DNA of 64,000 nt from Chitinibacter sp. FCG-7. Lineage in GTDB: Bacteria > Pseudomonadota > Gammaproteobacteria > Burkholderiales > Chitinibacteraceae. The position numbers and the translations under genes were made by a program. The DNA lies in NCBI RefSeq assembly GCF_040047665.1, contig NZ_CP157355.1:1116001-1180000 (forward strand), in the 5' to 3' direction. The notes under the pieces were generated by a model. That model was not told where the DNA came from, did no database searches, and worked only from the letters and a program-made list of their open reading frames with translations. Shown piece after piece: positions 1-7,308 of this stretch; positions within the stretch are counted from its first letter, which is position 1, and every line of letters starts with the position of its first letter.

Positions 1-480
1 GCGTCAAATACGCAGCAAAACGTAGCCAGATAATAACGAGCAGACTGATATGCAAAGACGGCGCCTGATTAAAGGGCTGATCAATCTGCCCCAGCGCCGC
101 AAACATCGCACCAAACAGCCCATCGACCGCTGGCCTGTCCCAGCCAAAACGCAGCGGCCACAGCACAAAGCAGATCGACGACAGCAAGGTGGCCAGCATC
201 AAGCGCAAGGCCTGCGTGCGCACTTCACGCTGATCAGCGCACAGCAGCAGCGAAAATCCGAACATCAGGTCGATCGACCAGTACGGCACGATGCTCCACG
301 GCCAGAACGGAATGGTGTCGCGCTCCCAAGCAAACACGATGTTGCCGACTTGCTCCGGCGGCAAACTGGTGGCGTATTGATTGGCATTGCCATAAAACAG
401 GAAAAAAGCTGGGCCCGCGAGTAGCAGCCACAATATCGCCGAACGCCACGGCAAGCCATCAGGATGAGTTTGATTTTTCA
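1..480 (-). CDS. ynbD: PAP2-superfamily phosphatase, YnbD-like (3' part lost at window edge)
   Basis: The minus-strand frame from the ATG at 480 is open for 160 codons to the first base of the window, so only the N-terminal part is present. It is a membrane protein: hydrophobic segments lie near residues 13-30, 68-82 and 93-110. The PAP2 signature PSLH is at residues 141-144, followed by another hydrophobic stretch. PAP2 proteins remove phosphate from lipid or other membrane-associated substrates. The segment around FAWERDTIPFW and IVPYWSIDLMF resembles E. coli YnbD as I recall it, which carries a C-terminal dual-specificity phosphatase domain; whether that domain follows here cannot be seen. 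It is last in a minus-strand cluster ordered like ynbABCD. The Shine-Dalgarno sequence is weak, so the start is less certain than the frame. Confidence 0.8.
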
Positions 481-498
481 TATCGACAAGCAAGCCAT

Positions 499-547
499 GG
501 GTATACAGATGAGATTCAATCTGGAATTAAGCTACAGAGCAATACCC
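499..547. repeat. 49-bp palindromic element, copy 1
   Basis: Begins GGGTAT and ends ATACCC with exactly 49 bp overall; the palindrome extends one AT step on each side (497-549). It lies between the small unknown gene and the PAP2 gene, inside the presumed operon, so it would be transcribed. The right arm (CTACAGAGCAATACCC) matches the family consensus well. Confidence 0.85.
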
Positions 548-551
548 ATAG

Positions 552-592
552 AGGTATTGTTCGTCACACTTTATGCCGCAGCGTGAATACCC
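552..592. repeat. short (41 bp) relative of the 49-bp element
   Basis: On the minus strand it starts GGGTATT and ends CAATACCT, 41 bp in total, and abuts copy 1. It covers the stop codon and last residues of the gene at 571-1050. The length differs from the other copies, so membership is plausible but not certain. Confidence 0.45.
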
Positions 593-1050
593 AAGACTGC
601 GCTCAACTCAAGAAAGCGCGCCAGCTTGGCGGTGCGAACCAGAACGACTTGTTTTTCGCGGGCAACTGACTGACTGAAATCGACGACGCTATACGTTGGC
701 GCAAGCTCTTCCTGCACTTTCGCCAAAGCAGCGTCCGCGTTCAACCCGGCCAGATCGGCCACCGTCAAATCGAGTTCATCGTCGCCAAAAGCGTCAACGA
801 TCTGCGCATACAGTGCGTCCACTTGCGGCGCGTGGAAAATCAGCCCGCCCTCCAACTGCTCCAGCAGCACCCATTCCCACAATGGCAGCGGGTACGATTC
901 CTGGTATTGCGACCCGGTATCGGCTTGCAAATACGCCACCGCATCGGTATGCGCCTTGAGCACTTCATCGCTCATCGCCGCAATATCCTCGGCATCGAGG
1001 CTGCCATCGGCGATGATTTCAAATAGCTCGTTAATGTGTTTTTGATTCAT
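571..1050 (-). CDS. conserved-looking hypothetical acidic protein
   Basis: A 159-residue soluble, acidic protein beginning MNQKHINELF; I do not recognise the family. It has no signal peptide, membrane segment or cysteine motif and looks largely helical. A frame extension to a further upstream ATG at 1065 exists, but that ATG overlaps the ribosome-binding site: AAGGA followed by five T residues precedes the ATG at 1050, which is therefore preferred. It lies 40 bp after the YnbC-like gene and before the PAP2 gene on the same strand, so co-transcription with the lipid cluster is likely. Its C-terminal codons are part of a 41-bp relative of the interspersed 49-bp repeat. Function unknown. Confidence 0.75.
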   Translation of the reverse strand: MNQKHINELFEIIADGSLDAEDIAAMSDEVLKAHTDAVAYLQADTGSQYQESYPLPLWEWVLLEQLEGGLIFHAPQVDALYAQIVDAFGDDELDLTVADLAGLNADAALAKVQEELAPTYSVVDFSQSVAREKQVVLVRTAKLARFLELSAVLGIHAAA

Positions 1051-1090
1051 AAAAATCCTTTGCAAAGCCCGCTTTGGGCGGGCTTCAAAT

Positions 1091-2896
1091 TTAGGGCATC
1101 ACTTCGCCCAGAGCGTCGCGAGTGTTTGAACTGGCGACCGTTGCCGCGATTTTACGCTGTGCAATCGAAACGGTAAAAATTCCCCACTCGTCGATGCGTT
1201 GGCCGATTTTTTCAAAGCCTGCTGCGGCGACAAGCTGATCCATTTCGGCCTGCGTGCGGCGGCGCATGACCCAGGCTTTGCCATCTTTGTGGCTGGTCAG
1301 CGTGCGGGCAATCATTTCCAGCTGCGGATGCCACGGCTGATTGGTGTAAACCAGATAGCCGCCTTCGGGCACGGCCGCGGCCAAACCGGCGAGCGAGTCG
1401 CGGATGCCCTGATTTTCGGGGAATAACTCGTACAGACCCGACACCACCGCCAGCGTCGGCTGCGGGTCTAGCGTTGCCAGACTATCGCGATCAAAGGCAT
1501 TGCCTTGCGCAAAGCGTGCCTTATCGCTCAGGCCGCGCTGCGCAATCATGGATTGCCCGGCTTTGACGTTGATGTCGCTGTAGTCACGCAGCAGCACATC
1601 ATCAAAAGGCAGGCCATCAATCGCATCGAGAATATAGCGGCCATGCCCGGCGGCAATATCAACAATGCGCACCGGTTTGCCCGCCGCGTGCAAACTACGC
1701 ACCGCGTCGCCAATCAGCTCTTGCAAATGGATTTTGCGCTGGCGAATACCGCGCCAGCCCACCGAGTCGAGATAGGCCCGATCGCCGAGCTTGCCCAACG
1801 GCGTAATGCCGTTGGCCTGATTGCGATACACATAATCGAGCGTCGAGCCCGAATCAAAACCGGTTTGCCAACCCAATTGAATCCCGCCCGACAATTTGCC
1901 GATGCTGGCCAAAGTGCGGCGGGTGATGCCAAATTCCCAGCGTTTGGGGCTGAGCAGGCTCAAAGGCTGCTGCAGGGCGCGATACTCGTTATAGGTATAG
2001 CCATGTACGTCAGCCTGGCTTAGATCCTGAGGCAATACCCCCAGATCAACTTTGGTGATAAAACTGCGGATCAGCGCAAAGGCTTTTTCGCGCTCCAGCT
2101 CGCCCAGCGTGTCGTGATAAAAGCCGTCGAGAACGTGTTTTTCTTTCACAGTAGAGCCCAGGCGTTCGAAAAACTCGTGCTGTGGGCCGTGGTGCACGAC
2201 AAAATCCGCGCCCGAGATCAGCACTTGTGTCGGCACAGTGATCGCGCCCGCGTCGTCGATAATGCGCTCAGCAGTTTCATACAGCGCCAGCAAAATATGC
2301 GAGGCAATCGGCCGCGTGATCAGCGGGTCGCGCTCATAGCTGGCGATGCGTTCGGGATCGTGGCTCAGAAAGCGCGCTTTAACGTAGGAATTCACAAAAA
2401 ACTGGCCGCGCAATTTTTGCATCAAGGCAATGCCGGTGCGCGCTGCGGGGACATACAACTTCACTTTAAACGCAGGAGCAGCCAGCACCAGAGCACGGAT
2501 ATTCGGCGCGTAATCGTGCACCCAAGTACTCGCCAGCACTGCGCCGACGCTTTGCGCGATCACGATAATATCTTGCGGCGCGTAACCATGTTCATGCGTA
2601 ATGTGTTTGATAAAGCAATCCAGATCGCGCACGGTGCTGGCCAAGCTCGGCGAATAGCCACGCTTCCCTTCATTGCGGCCATGGCCGCGCGCGTCCCAGG
2701 CAAAGAAAGCCGCGTCGTCCAGACCCAGCTCGTCAACAATATGCTGAACGCGTCCGGAGTGTTCGTGACCACGGTGCAGCAAGACCACGGCCCGCCGTGC
2801 CCCGCCCTCGCCTGCAGCAGGCCAGTGGCGGTAAAAAATCCCGTGCTGATCAAACGATGAAAACTGGCTTTCCTGACATTCACGGATTTGACGCAT
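1091..2896 (-). CDS. ynbC: alpha/beta hydrolase fused to class I SAM methyltransferase, YnbC-like
   Basis: A 601-residue two-domain protein. Roughly residues 20-280 form an alpha/beta hydrolase of lysophospholipase type, with nucleophile motif AQSVG, acid in SGADF and a histidine in FYHD. Roughly residues 330-590 form a SAM-dependent methyltransferase with glycine-rich motif VDIAAGHGRY. This fusion and its place after CDP-alcohol transferase and CdsA-like genes match E. coli YnbC. A lipid substrate is inferred from neighbours only. The ATG at 2896 is preferred over the TTG at 2899: it overlaps the upstream stop as TGATG and has AGGAG eight bases before it. The inter-domain linker (GVLPQDLSQADVHGYT) is encoded by a 48-bp copy of the interspersed palindrome. 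Confidence 0.85.
   Translation of the reverse strand: MRQIRECQESQFSSFDQHGIFYRHWPAAGEGGARRAVVLLHRGHEHSGRVQHIVDELGLDDAAFFAWDARGHGRNEGKRGYSPSLASTVRDLDCFIKHITHEHGYAPQDIIVIAQSVGAVLASTWVHDYAPNIRALVLAAPAFKVKLYVPAARTGIALMQKLRGQFFVNSYVKARFLSHDPERIASYERDPLITRPIASHILLALYETAERIIDDAGAITVPTQVLISGADFVVHHGPQHEFFERLGSTVKEKHVLDGFYHDTLGELEREKAFALIRSFITKVDLGVLPQDLSQADVHGYTYNEYRALQQPLSLLSPKRWEFGITRRTLASIGKLSGGIQLGWQTGFDSGSTLDYVYRNQANGITPLGKLGDRAYLDSVGWRGIRQRKIHLQELIGDAVRSLHAAGKPVRIVDIAAGHGRYILDAIDGLPFDDVLLRDYSDINVKAGQSMIAQRGLSDKARFAQGNAFDRDSLATLDPQPTLAVVSGLYELFPENQGIRDSLAGLAAAVPEGGYLVYTNQPWHPQLEMIARTLTSHKDGKAWVMRRRTQAEMDQLVAAAGFEKIGQRIDEWGIFTVSIAQRKIAATVASSNTRDALGEVMP
1993..2040. repeat. 49-bp-type palindromic element (48 bp) inside ynbC-like gene
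   Basis: Plus strand starts AGGTATAGCCATG and ends GAGGCAATACCC, 48 bp. It sits exactly between the hydrolase and methyltransferase domains of the host gene, where an insertion would be tolerated. Confidence 0.65.
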
Positions 2897-3537
2897 CAAA
2901 CAGACTCCTGTGTGGGAAGAACTTTCTTGCGTAAAGATTGAAATTGTTCGGCAATTTGCGCCTTAAACAGCGGACGCTCGGGCAGCCAGGGCAAAGGCCG
3001 GCCTATCGCGACATCAACAAAAAACGGAATCGGCAACCACTGCCCGCGCCCCATTGCGCGGCCAAGCCCGTGCATATACACCGGCACAATCGGTGCTTCG
3101 GGAAACTCCTGTGCCAGATACCACAGGCCCGATTTAATTTCGGAGAGCTGCTCAGGCTCACCGCGCGTGCCTTCGGGAAATAAAATCAGCACCTTGCCTT
3201 GCTGCAGGGCTTCGCGGCAGCCCGCTAATGGATCGCTGCCTTTTTTGGCGCCACCGCGCTGCACCGGAATAATGCCGATCACCTGCGTGGCAAACCACGC
3301 CAGCGCACGATTGCGCAAAAAATAATCCGCCGCCGCAGCCGGGCGAACATTGGTGATGTCTTTTAAATCAAACAGCGAATACAACGTGAGAATATCGAGA
3401 TGGCTATTGTGGTTGGCGATGACGATTGCCGGGCCTTGGTGCGGCAGGCGATCGGCATTGCGCACCGTCAGCCCCAGCCACAGCTTCACCACCGGGCGCG
3501 CCACCAGCAGGACAAATAAGGTTCTGAGATTGAACAT
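2896..3537 (-). CDS. 1-acyl-glycerol-3-phosphate acyltransferase family protein (PlsC-like)
   Basis: A 213-residue member of the PlsC acyltransferase family, which transfers an acyl chain to lysophospholipids or related alcohols at the inner membrane. The catalytic H(X4)D box is NHNSHLD and the second box is FPEGTRG; a hydrophobic N-terminus (LFVLLVARPVVKLWLGL) would anchor it. The frame opens further upstream, but the ATG at 3537 has AGGGGA immediately before it and gives a normal N-terminus; the longer form would begin inside that site. It overlaps the YnbC-like gene by the stop/start. The E. coli ynb cluster has no acyltransferase, so this gene extends the presumed lipid pathway. A palindromic repeat separates it from the upstream CdsA-like gene. 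Confidence 0.88.
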   Translation of the reverse strand: MFNLRTLFVLLVARPVVKLWLGLTVRNADRLPHQGPAIVIANHNSHLDILTLYSLFDLKDITNVRPAAAADYFLRNRALAWFATQVIGIIPVQRGGAKKGSDPLAGCREALQQGKVLILFPEGTRGEPEQLSEIKSGLWYLAQEFPEAPIVPVYMHGLGRAMGRGQWLPIPFFVDVAIGRPLPWLPERPLFKAQIAEQFQSLRKKVLPTQESV

Positions 3538-3554
3538 ACTTCCCCTAAGTATTG

Positions 3555-3679
3555 AGAAGTTCGACATTCAAATTAATTCGAAATCCAAAAGCATGCAGGC
3601 AAGGCGTGCGGCCGTAGACAGTACATCGAGTACGGCAAGGCCGTAACAACGCAGCATGCATGCTTTTGCCTGAACTTCT
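3555..3679. repeat. long palindromic repeat, family B copy 1
   Basis: An imperfect palindrome with arms AGAAGTTC/GAACTTCT outside and CCAAAAGCATGC/GCATGCTTTTGCC inside. The centre is GACAGTACATCGAGTACGGC. It fills the gap between the CdsA-like and PlsC-like genes. Related copies are at 8354-8436, 47705-47788 and, more diverged, 27444-27534. Confidence 0.75.
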
Positions 3680-4616
3680 AGAAGTAGAGGTAACGAATAA
3701 AGTGGAAAAATAGCGGCGCGGTATAGGTCAGTGAATCGAGTCTATCCAGAATACCGCCGTGGCCGGGCAATAGCGTCCCAGAGTCTTTGACGCCCAAATC
3801 ACGCTTCACCGCCGAAATCACAATATCGCCAATAAAACCCATGGTGCCGATCAGCACGCCAGCGCACGCGGCATACAGCGGTGACAGTGGCGTCAGATAC
3901 GGCGCGATCAGCCAGGCCAGCAAGGTCGTCGTGAAAATCCCGCCCAGTAATCCACCCAGGGTTTTATTCGGGCTAACCGTCGGGCTGGCTTTGCGCCGAC
4001 CGATTGATTTGCCCCATAGATACTGCGCGACATCGTTGGCTTGCGTCAGCGCGACCAGAAAAAATACCAACTTCGCGCCTTCCGCAGGCGAGCCAGGCAA
4101 AGTGAGCAGCGCGGCCAGATGCGAGAGGCTAAAGACGCAAATCATCAAGCCCCAGTGCAAAGACGAAGCCGACTGGAGAAAGCCTTTGGTTTCACCAATC
4201 AAGACCATGCGCATCGGCAACAGCAACAACATATACACCGGAATAAACAGCACAAACATGCCGTACCAAGCAATGCCGATCCAGAAATATTGCAATGGAA
4301 TCGCCAGATACGCCCAGAACAGCACCACATGGTCGGCTTGGCGGGTATTTGATAGCGTTAGATATTCTTTAAACGCCAGAAAACTGATCAGGCCAAATAC
4401 CGCCAGTGCAATCTGCAATTGCCCGATCAGCGTGAGCGAAAACACCAGCACAATCCACCACCAGGTGTTAATCCGCGCTTTAAGCTCGCGCCAATCTTTG
4501 CCGGGATAACGCACGCCCAGCAGCGCAATCGCGCTACTGGCGACAAGAAGTAGCGCAAACACGGCAAGCAGCGCCCAGCGCAGCTCTGGCGCCATCTGTA
4601 GCAGAAATTCAGGCAT
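3678..4616 (-). CDS. ynbB: phosphatidate cytidylyltransferase family protein, YnbB-like
   Basis: A 312-residue polytopic membrane protein of the CdsA family, which makes CDP-diacylglycerol (or a similar CDP-lipid) from CTP and phosphatidate. The C-terminal signature is clear: GDIVISAVKRDLGVKDSG followed by LLPGHGGILDRLDS, with the conserved Lys-Arg, Lys-Asp and Asp-Arg-Asp residues. About eight hydrophobic segments precede it. The start overlaps the end of the CDP-alcohol phosphatidyltransferase gene by 8 bp, implying translational coupling, so the enzyme that makes a CDP-lipid sits beside one that uses it. The housekeeping cdsA is presumably elsewhere; this copy is the YnbB-type paralog, inferred from its place in the cluster. 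Confidence 0.88.
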   Translation of the reverse strand: MPEFLLQMAPELRWALLAVFALLLVASSAIALLGVRYPGKDWRELKARINTWWWIVLVFSLTLIGQLQIALAVFGLISFLAFKEYLTLSNTRQADHVVLFWAYLAIPLQYFWIGIAWYGMFVLFIPVYMLLLLPMRMVLIGETKGFLQSASSLHWGLMICVFSLSHLAALLTLPGSPAEGAKLVFFLVALTQANDVAQYLWGKSIGRRKASPTVSPNKTLGGLLGGIFTTTLLAWLIAPYLTPLSPLYAACAGVLIGTMGFIGDIVISAVKRDLGVKDSGTLLPGHGGILDRLDSLTYTAPLFFHFIRYLYF

Positions 4617-5250
4617 GTTTTACCTCGCTTAAAATGGCGCGGGCACGCTTGATGCAGGTAAGCAGCAATAACAGCGTGAACGCCGCAAACACCCAACTCA
4701 GCACTGATGTACCGCTGGGCAGCCAAGCCAAACCATGCGCCAGCCCCAGCACGCCCAGTACAAAAGCTCGGTCACTTTTACCCAGCGGGCCGTCATAACG
4801 GCGGCTTGCGCCTAGCATGGGGCCAAGCACAGCGATGTATTCGGTCAGAATCGATAAAATCAGCGAGGCCAGAATCAAGGGCACGGCCAGCGCCTCATCC
4901 AGCTGCCAGGCCAGAATCATAAATGGCAGTAGCAGCGCCGCATCAGCGAGCACATCGCCCACTTCGTTCAAAATTGCGCCCAGATGGCTTTGCTGCCCGT
5001 GCTCACGCGCCAACATGCCGTCAATCGCGTTCAAGGCCATGCGGATAAATAGCCAGATGGGTAATGACAACCAGACCCAGCTTGCTTCACTGTGCAATAG
5101 CGTTGCCATACCCAGCACAACGCCCAGCGCCACCGAAACCAGCAGCGCGGCCATAGTCACCGCGTTCGCAGTGACACCCAGACGCGCCAGCTGACGCACC
5201 AGCGGGCGTAGCAGCTGCTGAAAAGTGGATTTGAGTTGATAAATCGACAT
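4609..5250 (-). CDS. ynbA: CDP-alcohol phosphatidyltransferase family protein, YnbA-like
   Basis: A 213-residue integral membrane protein with six or so hydrophobic segments. It belongs to the CDP-alcohol phosphatidyltransferase family, which joins a phosphatidyl group to an alcohol and releases CMP. The family motif is readable as NAIDGMLAR, then eight residues, then GAILNEVGD. Two of the four normally conserved aspartates (the first, and the one after the second glycine) are asparagine here. This is probably a property of the YnbA subfamily rather than decay, because the frame and the rest of the motif are intact. It is the first gene of the ynb-like cluster, so a promoter should lie above 5250. 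Confidence 0.87.
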   Translation of the reverse strand: MSIYQLKSTFQQLLRPLVRQLARLGVTANAVTMAALLVSVALGVVLGMATLLHSEASWVWLSLPIWLFIRMALNAIDGMLAREHGQQSHLGAILNEVGDVLADAALLLPFMILAWQLDEALAVPLILASLILSILTEYIAVLGPMLGASRRYDGPLGKSDRAFVLGVLGLAHGLAWLPSGTSVLSWVFAAFTLLLLLTCIKRARAILSEVKHA

Positions 5251-5412
5251 TCATTGGGAGGCCAAAGTCATGATGCCGACATTATTATCATCGTTTTAAC
5301 GTAATTGAAACCCGAAAGTGATGTAAGTTGCAGGACCTGAATTGACCAAACTCGAAACGCTAAGCGATTATTTCTTCAGTGAAAACAGGCATTTCCCCGC
5401 CCAATCGGGCTA

Positions 5413-5483
5413 GCCCCCGCCAAGATTTGAACTGATAATTCAAAGGCTTAAACCATAAGTACAAACCCGTAGATCACAGGGGC
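5413..5483 (-). pseudogene. tRNA-like relic
   Basis: Read on the minus strand this 71-nt stretch has a seven-pair acceptor-like stem (GCCCCTG with CGGGGGC, one G-T pair), a T-loop TTCAAAT at the right distance and a short D-arm-like stem. The T-stem pairs in only about three of five positions, the anticodon loop is not canonical, and no CCA follows. It may be a decayed tRNA gene or chance. Confidence 0.25.
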
Positions 5484-5555
5484 TTTCACACCATGCCCGA
5501 ACCGGATCAGCAGCCTGCGCTGGCGCAGCTCTGTGTAAAAATACAGCGCAGAGGC

Positions 5556-5583
5556 AAAAAAAAACCGACCCAAAGGTCGGTTT
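5556..5583 (-). terminator. strong intrinsic terminator of an unassigned minus-strand transcript
   Basis: CCGACC, loop TTTG, GGTCGG, then nine T residues on the minus strand. It lies about 300 bp beyond the end of cca, which has its own hairpin at 5850-5873, so it probably ends a separate transcript. Confidence 0.8.
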
Positions 5584-5750
5584 CAAATCAAGAGCAAATA
5601 CTCCCGATGTGCGCAAAAATCAGTTAGAGAAACTCTAACTACAGATCAAATGGTTCGCAAAAACCAAGCAACTGCTTGCCAAGATGGGCCACCTCAGCCA
5701 GCAGATCAATCTGGGAAGGATAATACCAGAAGAGCTTTGGCGATTAGAAT
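5556..5750 (-). ncRNA. candidate small RNA
   Basis: The region between the cca hairpin and the strong terminator at 5556-5583 has no reading frame of note but contains several hairpins on the minus strand (AGTTAGAG/CTCTAACT, and a GGTT/AACC hairpin). The only -10-like element seen is TATTCT at 5746-5751, with no clear -35. No known RNA family was recognised; extent and existence are inference from the orphan terminator. Confidence 0.3.
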
Positions 5751-5849
5751 AGCACTGTGCCAAAATTGTGCGCTATACCACACAGAAACCGCATAAAAGC
5801 TGGAAAAATACGGGATTACCCGTACAAAAACGTCCCTATTCCAAGCGGG

Positions 5850-5873
5850 AAAACTGGTATCAAACCAGTTTTT
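5850..5873 (-). terminator. cca terminator hairpin
   Basis: AAAACTGGT and ACCAGTTTT arms around a five-base loop, 13 bp after the cca stop codon, with a short T tract on the minus strand. Confidence 0.6.
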
Positions 5874-5885
5874 AAAACGATCATT

Positions 5886-7211
5886 TCAGGCCTCAATCAA
5901 GATCGCCGCCTTGATCGCAGCGATTCTGGCGGCCTCCACCGCCTGTGGGATCTGCTTTTTATCGCTGCATTGCTGCGCAATTTCACCGGCATTGACCGCA
6001 TTGGCCGCCGCCAGCAAGCGGCGCAAATAGTCGGGCTGCGGATAATCACAATCTTCAAACTGGTAACGGCCGCGTGCGTCGGCCAGACAGGCATCGAGCA
6101 TTTGATTAAAGCGTTCTGGGCGGCGGAATGCGTCACAGCGGATAAACAGCTTAAGTACGGTTTCGGCGCGCAATTGCTCGGCTGTATGCACCAGCGTGTG
6201 CTCGCGACACGTCATCACCGCCAGATCGCGACAATCGCTGGGCACGCGCAAACGCTGGCACAGCGCCTCAACCTGCGGCACTCCGCGTGATTCATGCTGG
6301 ATATGACGCGGCAAAATATCGGCTGGCGTCAGCGCCTTGCCCAAGTCGTGGCACAAGGCCGCAAAGCGCGTGGCGAGAGGCCAGCTCTGCGCTGCGCTAG
6401 AGTCCTGTCCGAGCTGCGAGTCTTGCGCGGCGGGAGAATCCGAACCGAGCCGTGCGCCTTGCGCGGCGGTAGGATCGGTTCCCAGATGCCTCCGCTGCGC
6501 GGCGGCATAGTCGAGCACCAGCATGGTGTGCAGGCCGGTATCGACTTCGGGGTGATAGTCGGCGCGTTGCGGCACGCCCCACAGTGCGTCGATTTCCGGC
6601 GCAATGCGCGCCAGCGCGCCGCATTCTCTGAGCACCGCAAACATCAGGCTGGGCTTGTCTGCCATCAGGCCTTTGGCCAGTTCCTGCCAGACGCGCTCGG
6701 GCACCAGATGATCGGCTTCGCCATCGGCGACCATTTGCCGCATCAGTGCCATCGTTTCCGGCGCGGTGCTAAAACCAAATCTGGCAGCAAATCGGGCAAG
6801 GCGCAAAATGCGCACCGGGTCTTCGGCAAATGCAGGCGAAACATGGCGCAAAATTTTGGCTTTCAAATCGGCCTGACCATTGAATGGATCAATTAAATTG
6901 CCGTTGGCGTCTTCCGCGATGGCATTGATTGTCAGATCGCGGCGCAGCAAGTCTTCCTCCAGCGTCACCTCCGGGCTGGCATGAACAGTAAAACCAGTAT
7001 AGCCGTGACCGCTTTTACGCTCAGTGCGTGCAAGCGCATACTCCTGACGGGTATCTGGATGCAGAAACACCGGAAAGTCTTTGCCGACGGCCTGATAGCC
7101 CAGCTCAAGCATTTGCTCCGGCGTTGCACCGACCACCACCCAGTCAATGTCTTTGACGGGCAAACCCAATAAACGGTCGCGCACAGCGCCGCCAACGCGA
7201 TAGATTTGCAT
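5886..7211 (-). CDS. cca: multifunctional CCA tRNA nucleotidyltransferase
   Basis: A 441-residue enzyme that adds or repairs the 3' CCA end of tRNAs. The nucleotidyltransferase head has GGAVRD and the metal-binding pair in KDIDW; the RNA-binding signature [10 protein letters not shown] and basic [16 protein letters not shown] segment follow. The C-terminal HD domain ([12 protein letters not shown]) marks the multifunctional gammaproteobacterial/betaproteobacterial form with phosphatase and phosphodiesterase activity. The ATG at 7211 is preferred over the one at 7217: AAGGA stands seven bases before it and only one before the other. Residues about 242-277, just before the HD motif, are three degenerate copies of a 12-residue unit (LGxDxxAAQxxx) that looks like an in-frame minisatellite. 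Transcribed divergently from cysK. Confidence 0.93.
   Translation of the reverse strand: MQIYRVGGAVRDRLLGLPVKDIDWVVVGATPEQMLELGYQAVGKDFPVFLHPDTRQEYALARTERKSGHGYTGFTVHASPEVTLEEDLLRRDLTINAIAEDANGNLIDPFNGQADLKAKILRHVSPAFAEDPVRILRLARFAARFGFSTAPETMALMRQMVADGEADHLVPERVWQELAKGLMADKPSLMFAVLRECGALARIAPEIDALWGVPQRADYHPEVDTGLHTMLVLDYAAAQRRHLGTDPTAAQGARLGSDSPAAQDSQLGQDSSAAQSWPLATRFAALCHDLGKALTPADILPRHIQHESRGVPQVEALCQRLRVPSDCRDLAVMTCREHTLVHTAEQLRAETVLKLFIRCDAFRRPERFNQMLDACLADARGRYQFEDCDYPQPDYLRRLLAAANAVNAGEIAQQCSDKKQIPQAVEAARIAAIKAAILIEA
6381..6488. repeat. 36-bp minisatellite (about 3 copies) within cca
   Basis: Three degenerate 36-bp units, each encoding roughly LG-D--AAQ plus three more residues. They lie in frame between the [12 protein letters not shown] helix and the HD motif of the CCA enzyme. 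Length keeps the frame. Confidence 0.7.
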
Positions 7212-7308
7212 CTGCATATCCTTAGTTTCAAGAGTTACTTCAACTGATCTGGCAAGTAAGACTACAATCTGCTGATTATCCCCTAATTCACCTCAAGGAT
7301 GGACACGT

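Larger units (their letters stand above)
5251..5885. other. 635-bp non-coding gap
   Basis: No protein gene is supported. The gap holds the probable promoter of the ynb-like cluster, a tRNA-like relic (5413-5483), a strong minus-strand terminator (5556-5583) with no gene to serve except a small-RNA candidate, a hairpin with arms AGTTAGAG/CTCTAACT near 5622-5640, and the hairpin just after cca (5850-5873). Confidence 0.7.

Noticed and set aside
2114..2860. 248-codon plus-strand frame opposite the YnbC-like gene
   Set aside because: Antisense shadow of a gene with clear domains; the composition is an artefact of GC-rich third positions and no family is recognisable.
4343..4402. GGGTAT...ATACC pair in the CdsA-like gene
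   Set aside because: Spacing is 60 bp rather than 49 and the inner sequence does not match.
5584..5850. 6S RNA or tmRNA gene
   Set aside because: Length is in the range of 6S RNA, but no conserved central bubble or tmRNA tag frame could be recognised; kept only as an unassigned candidate.
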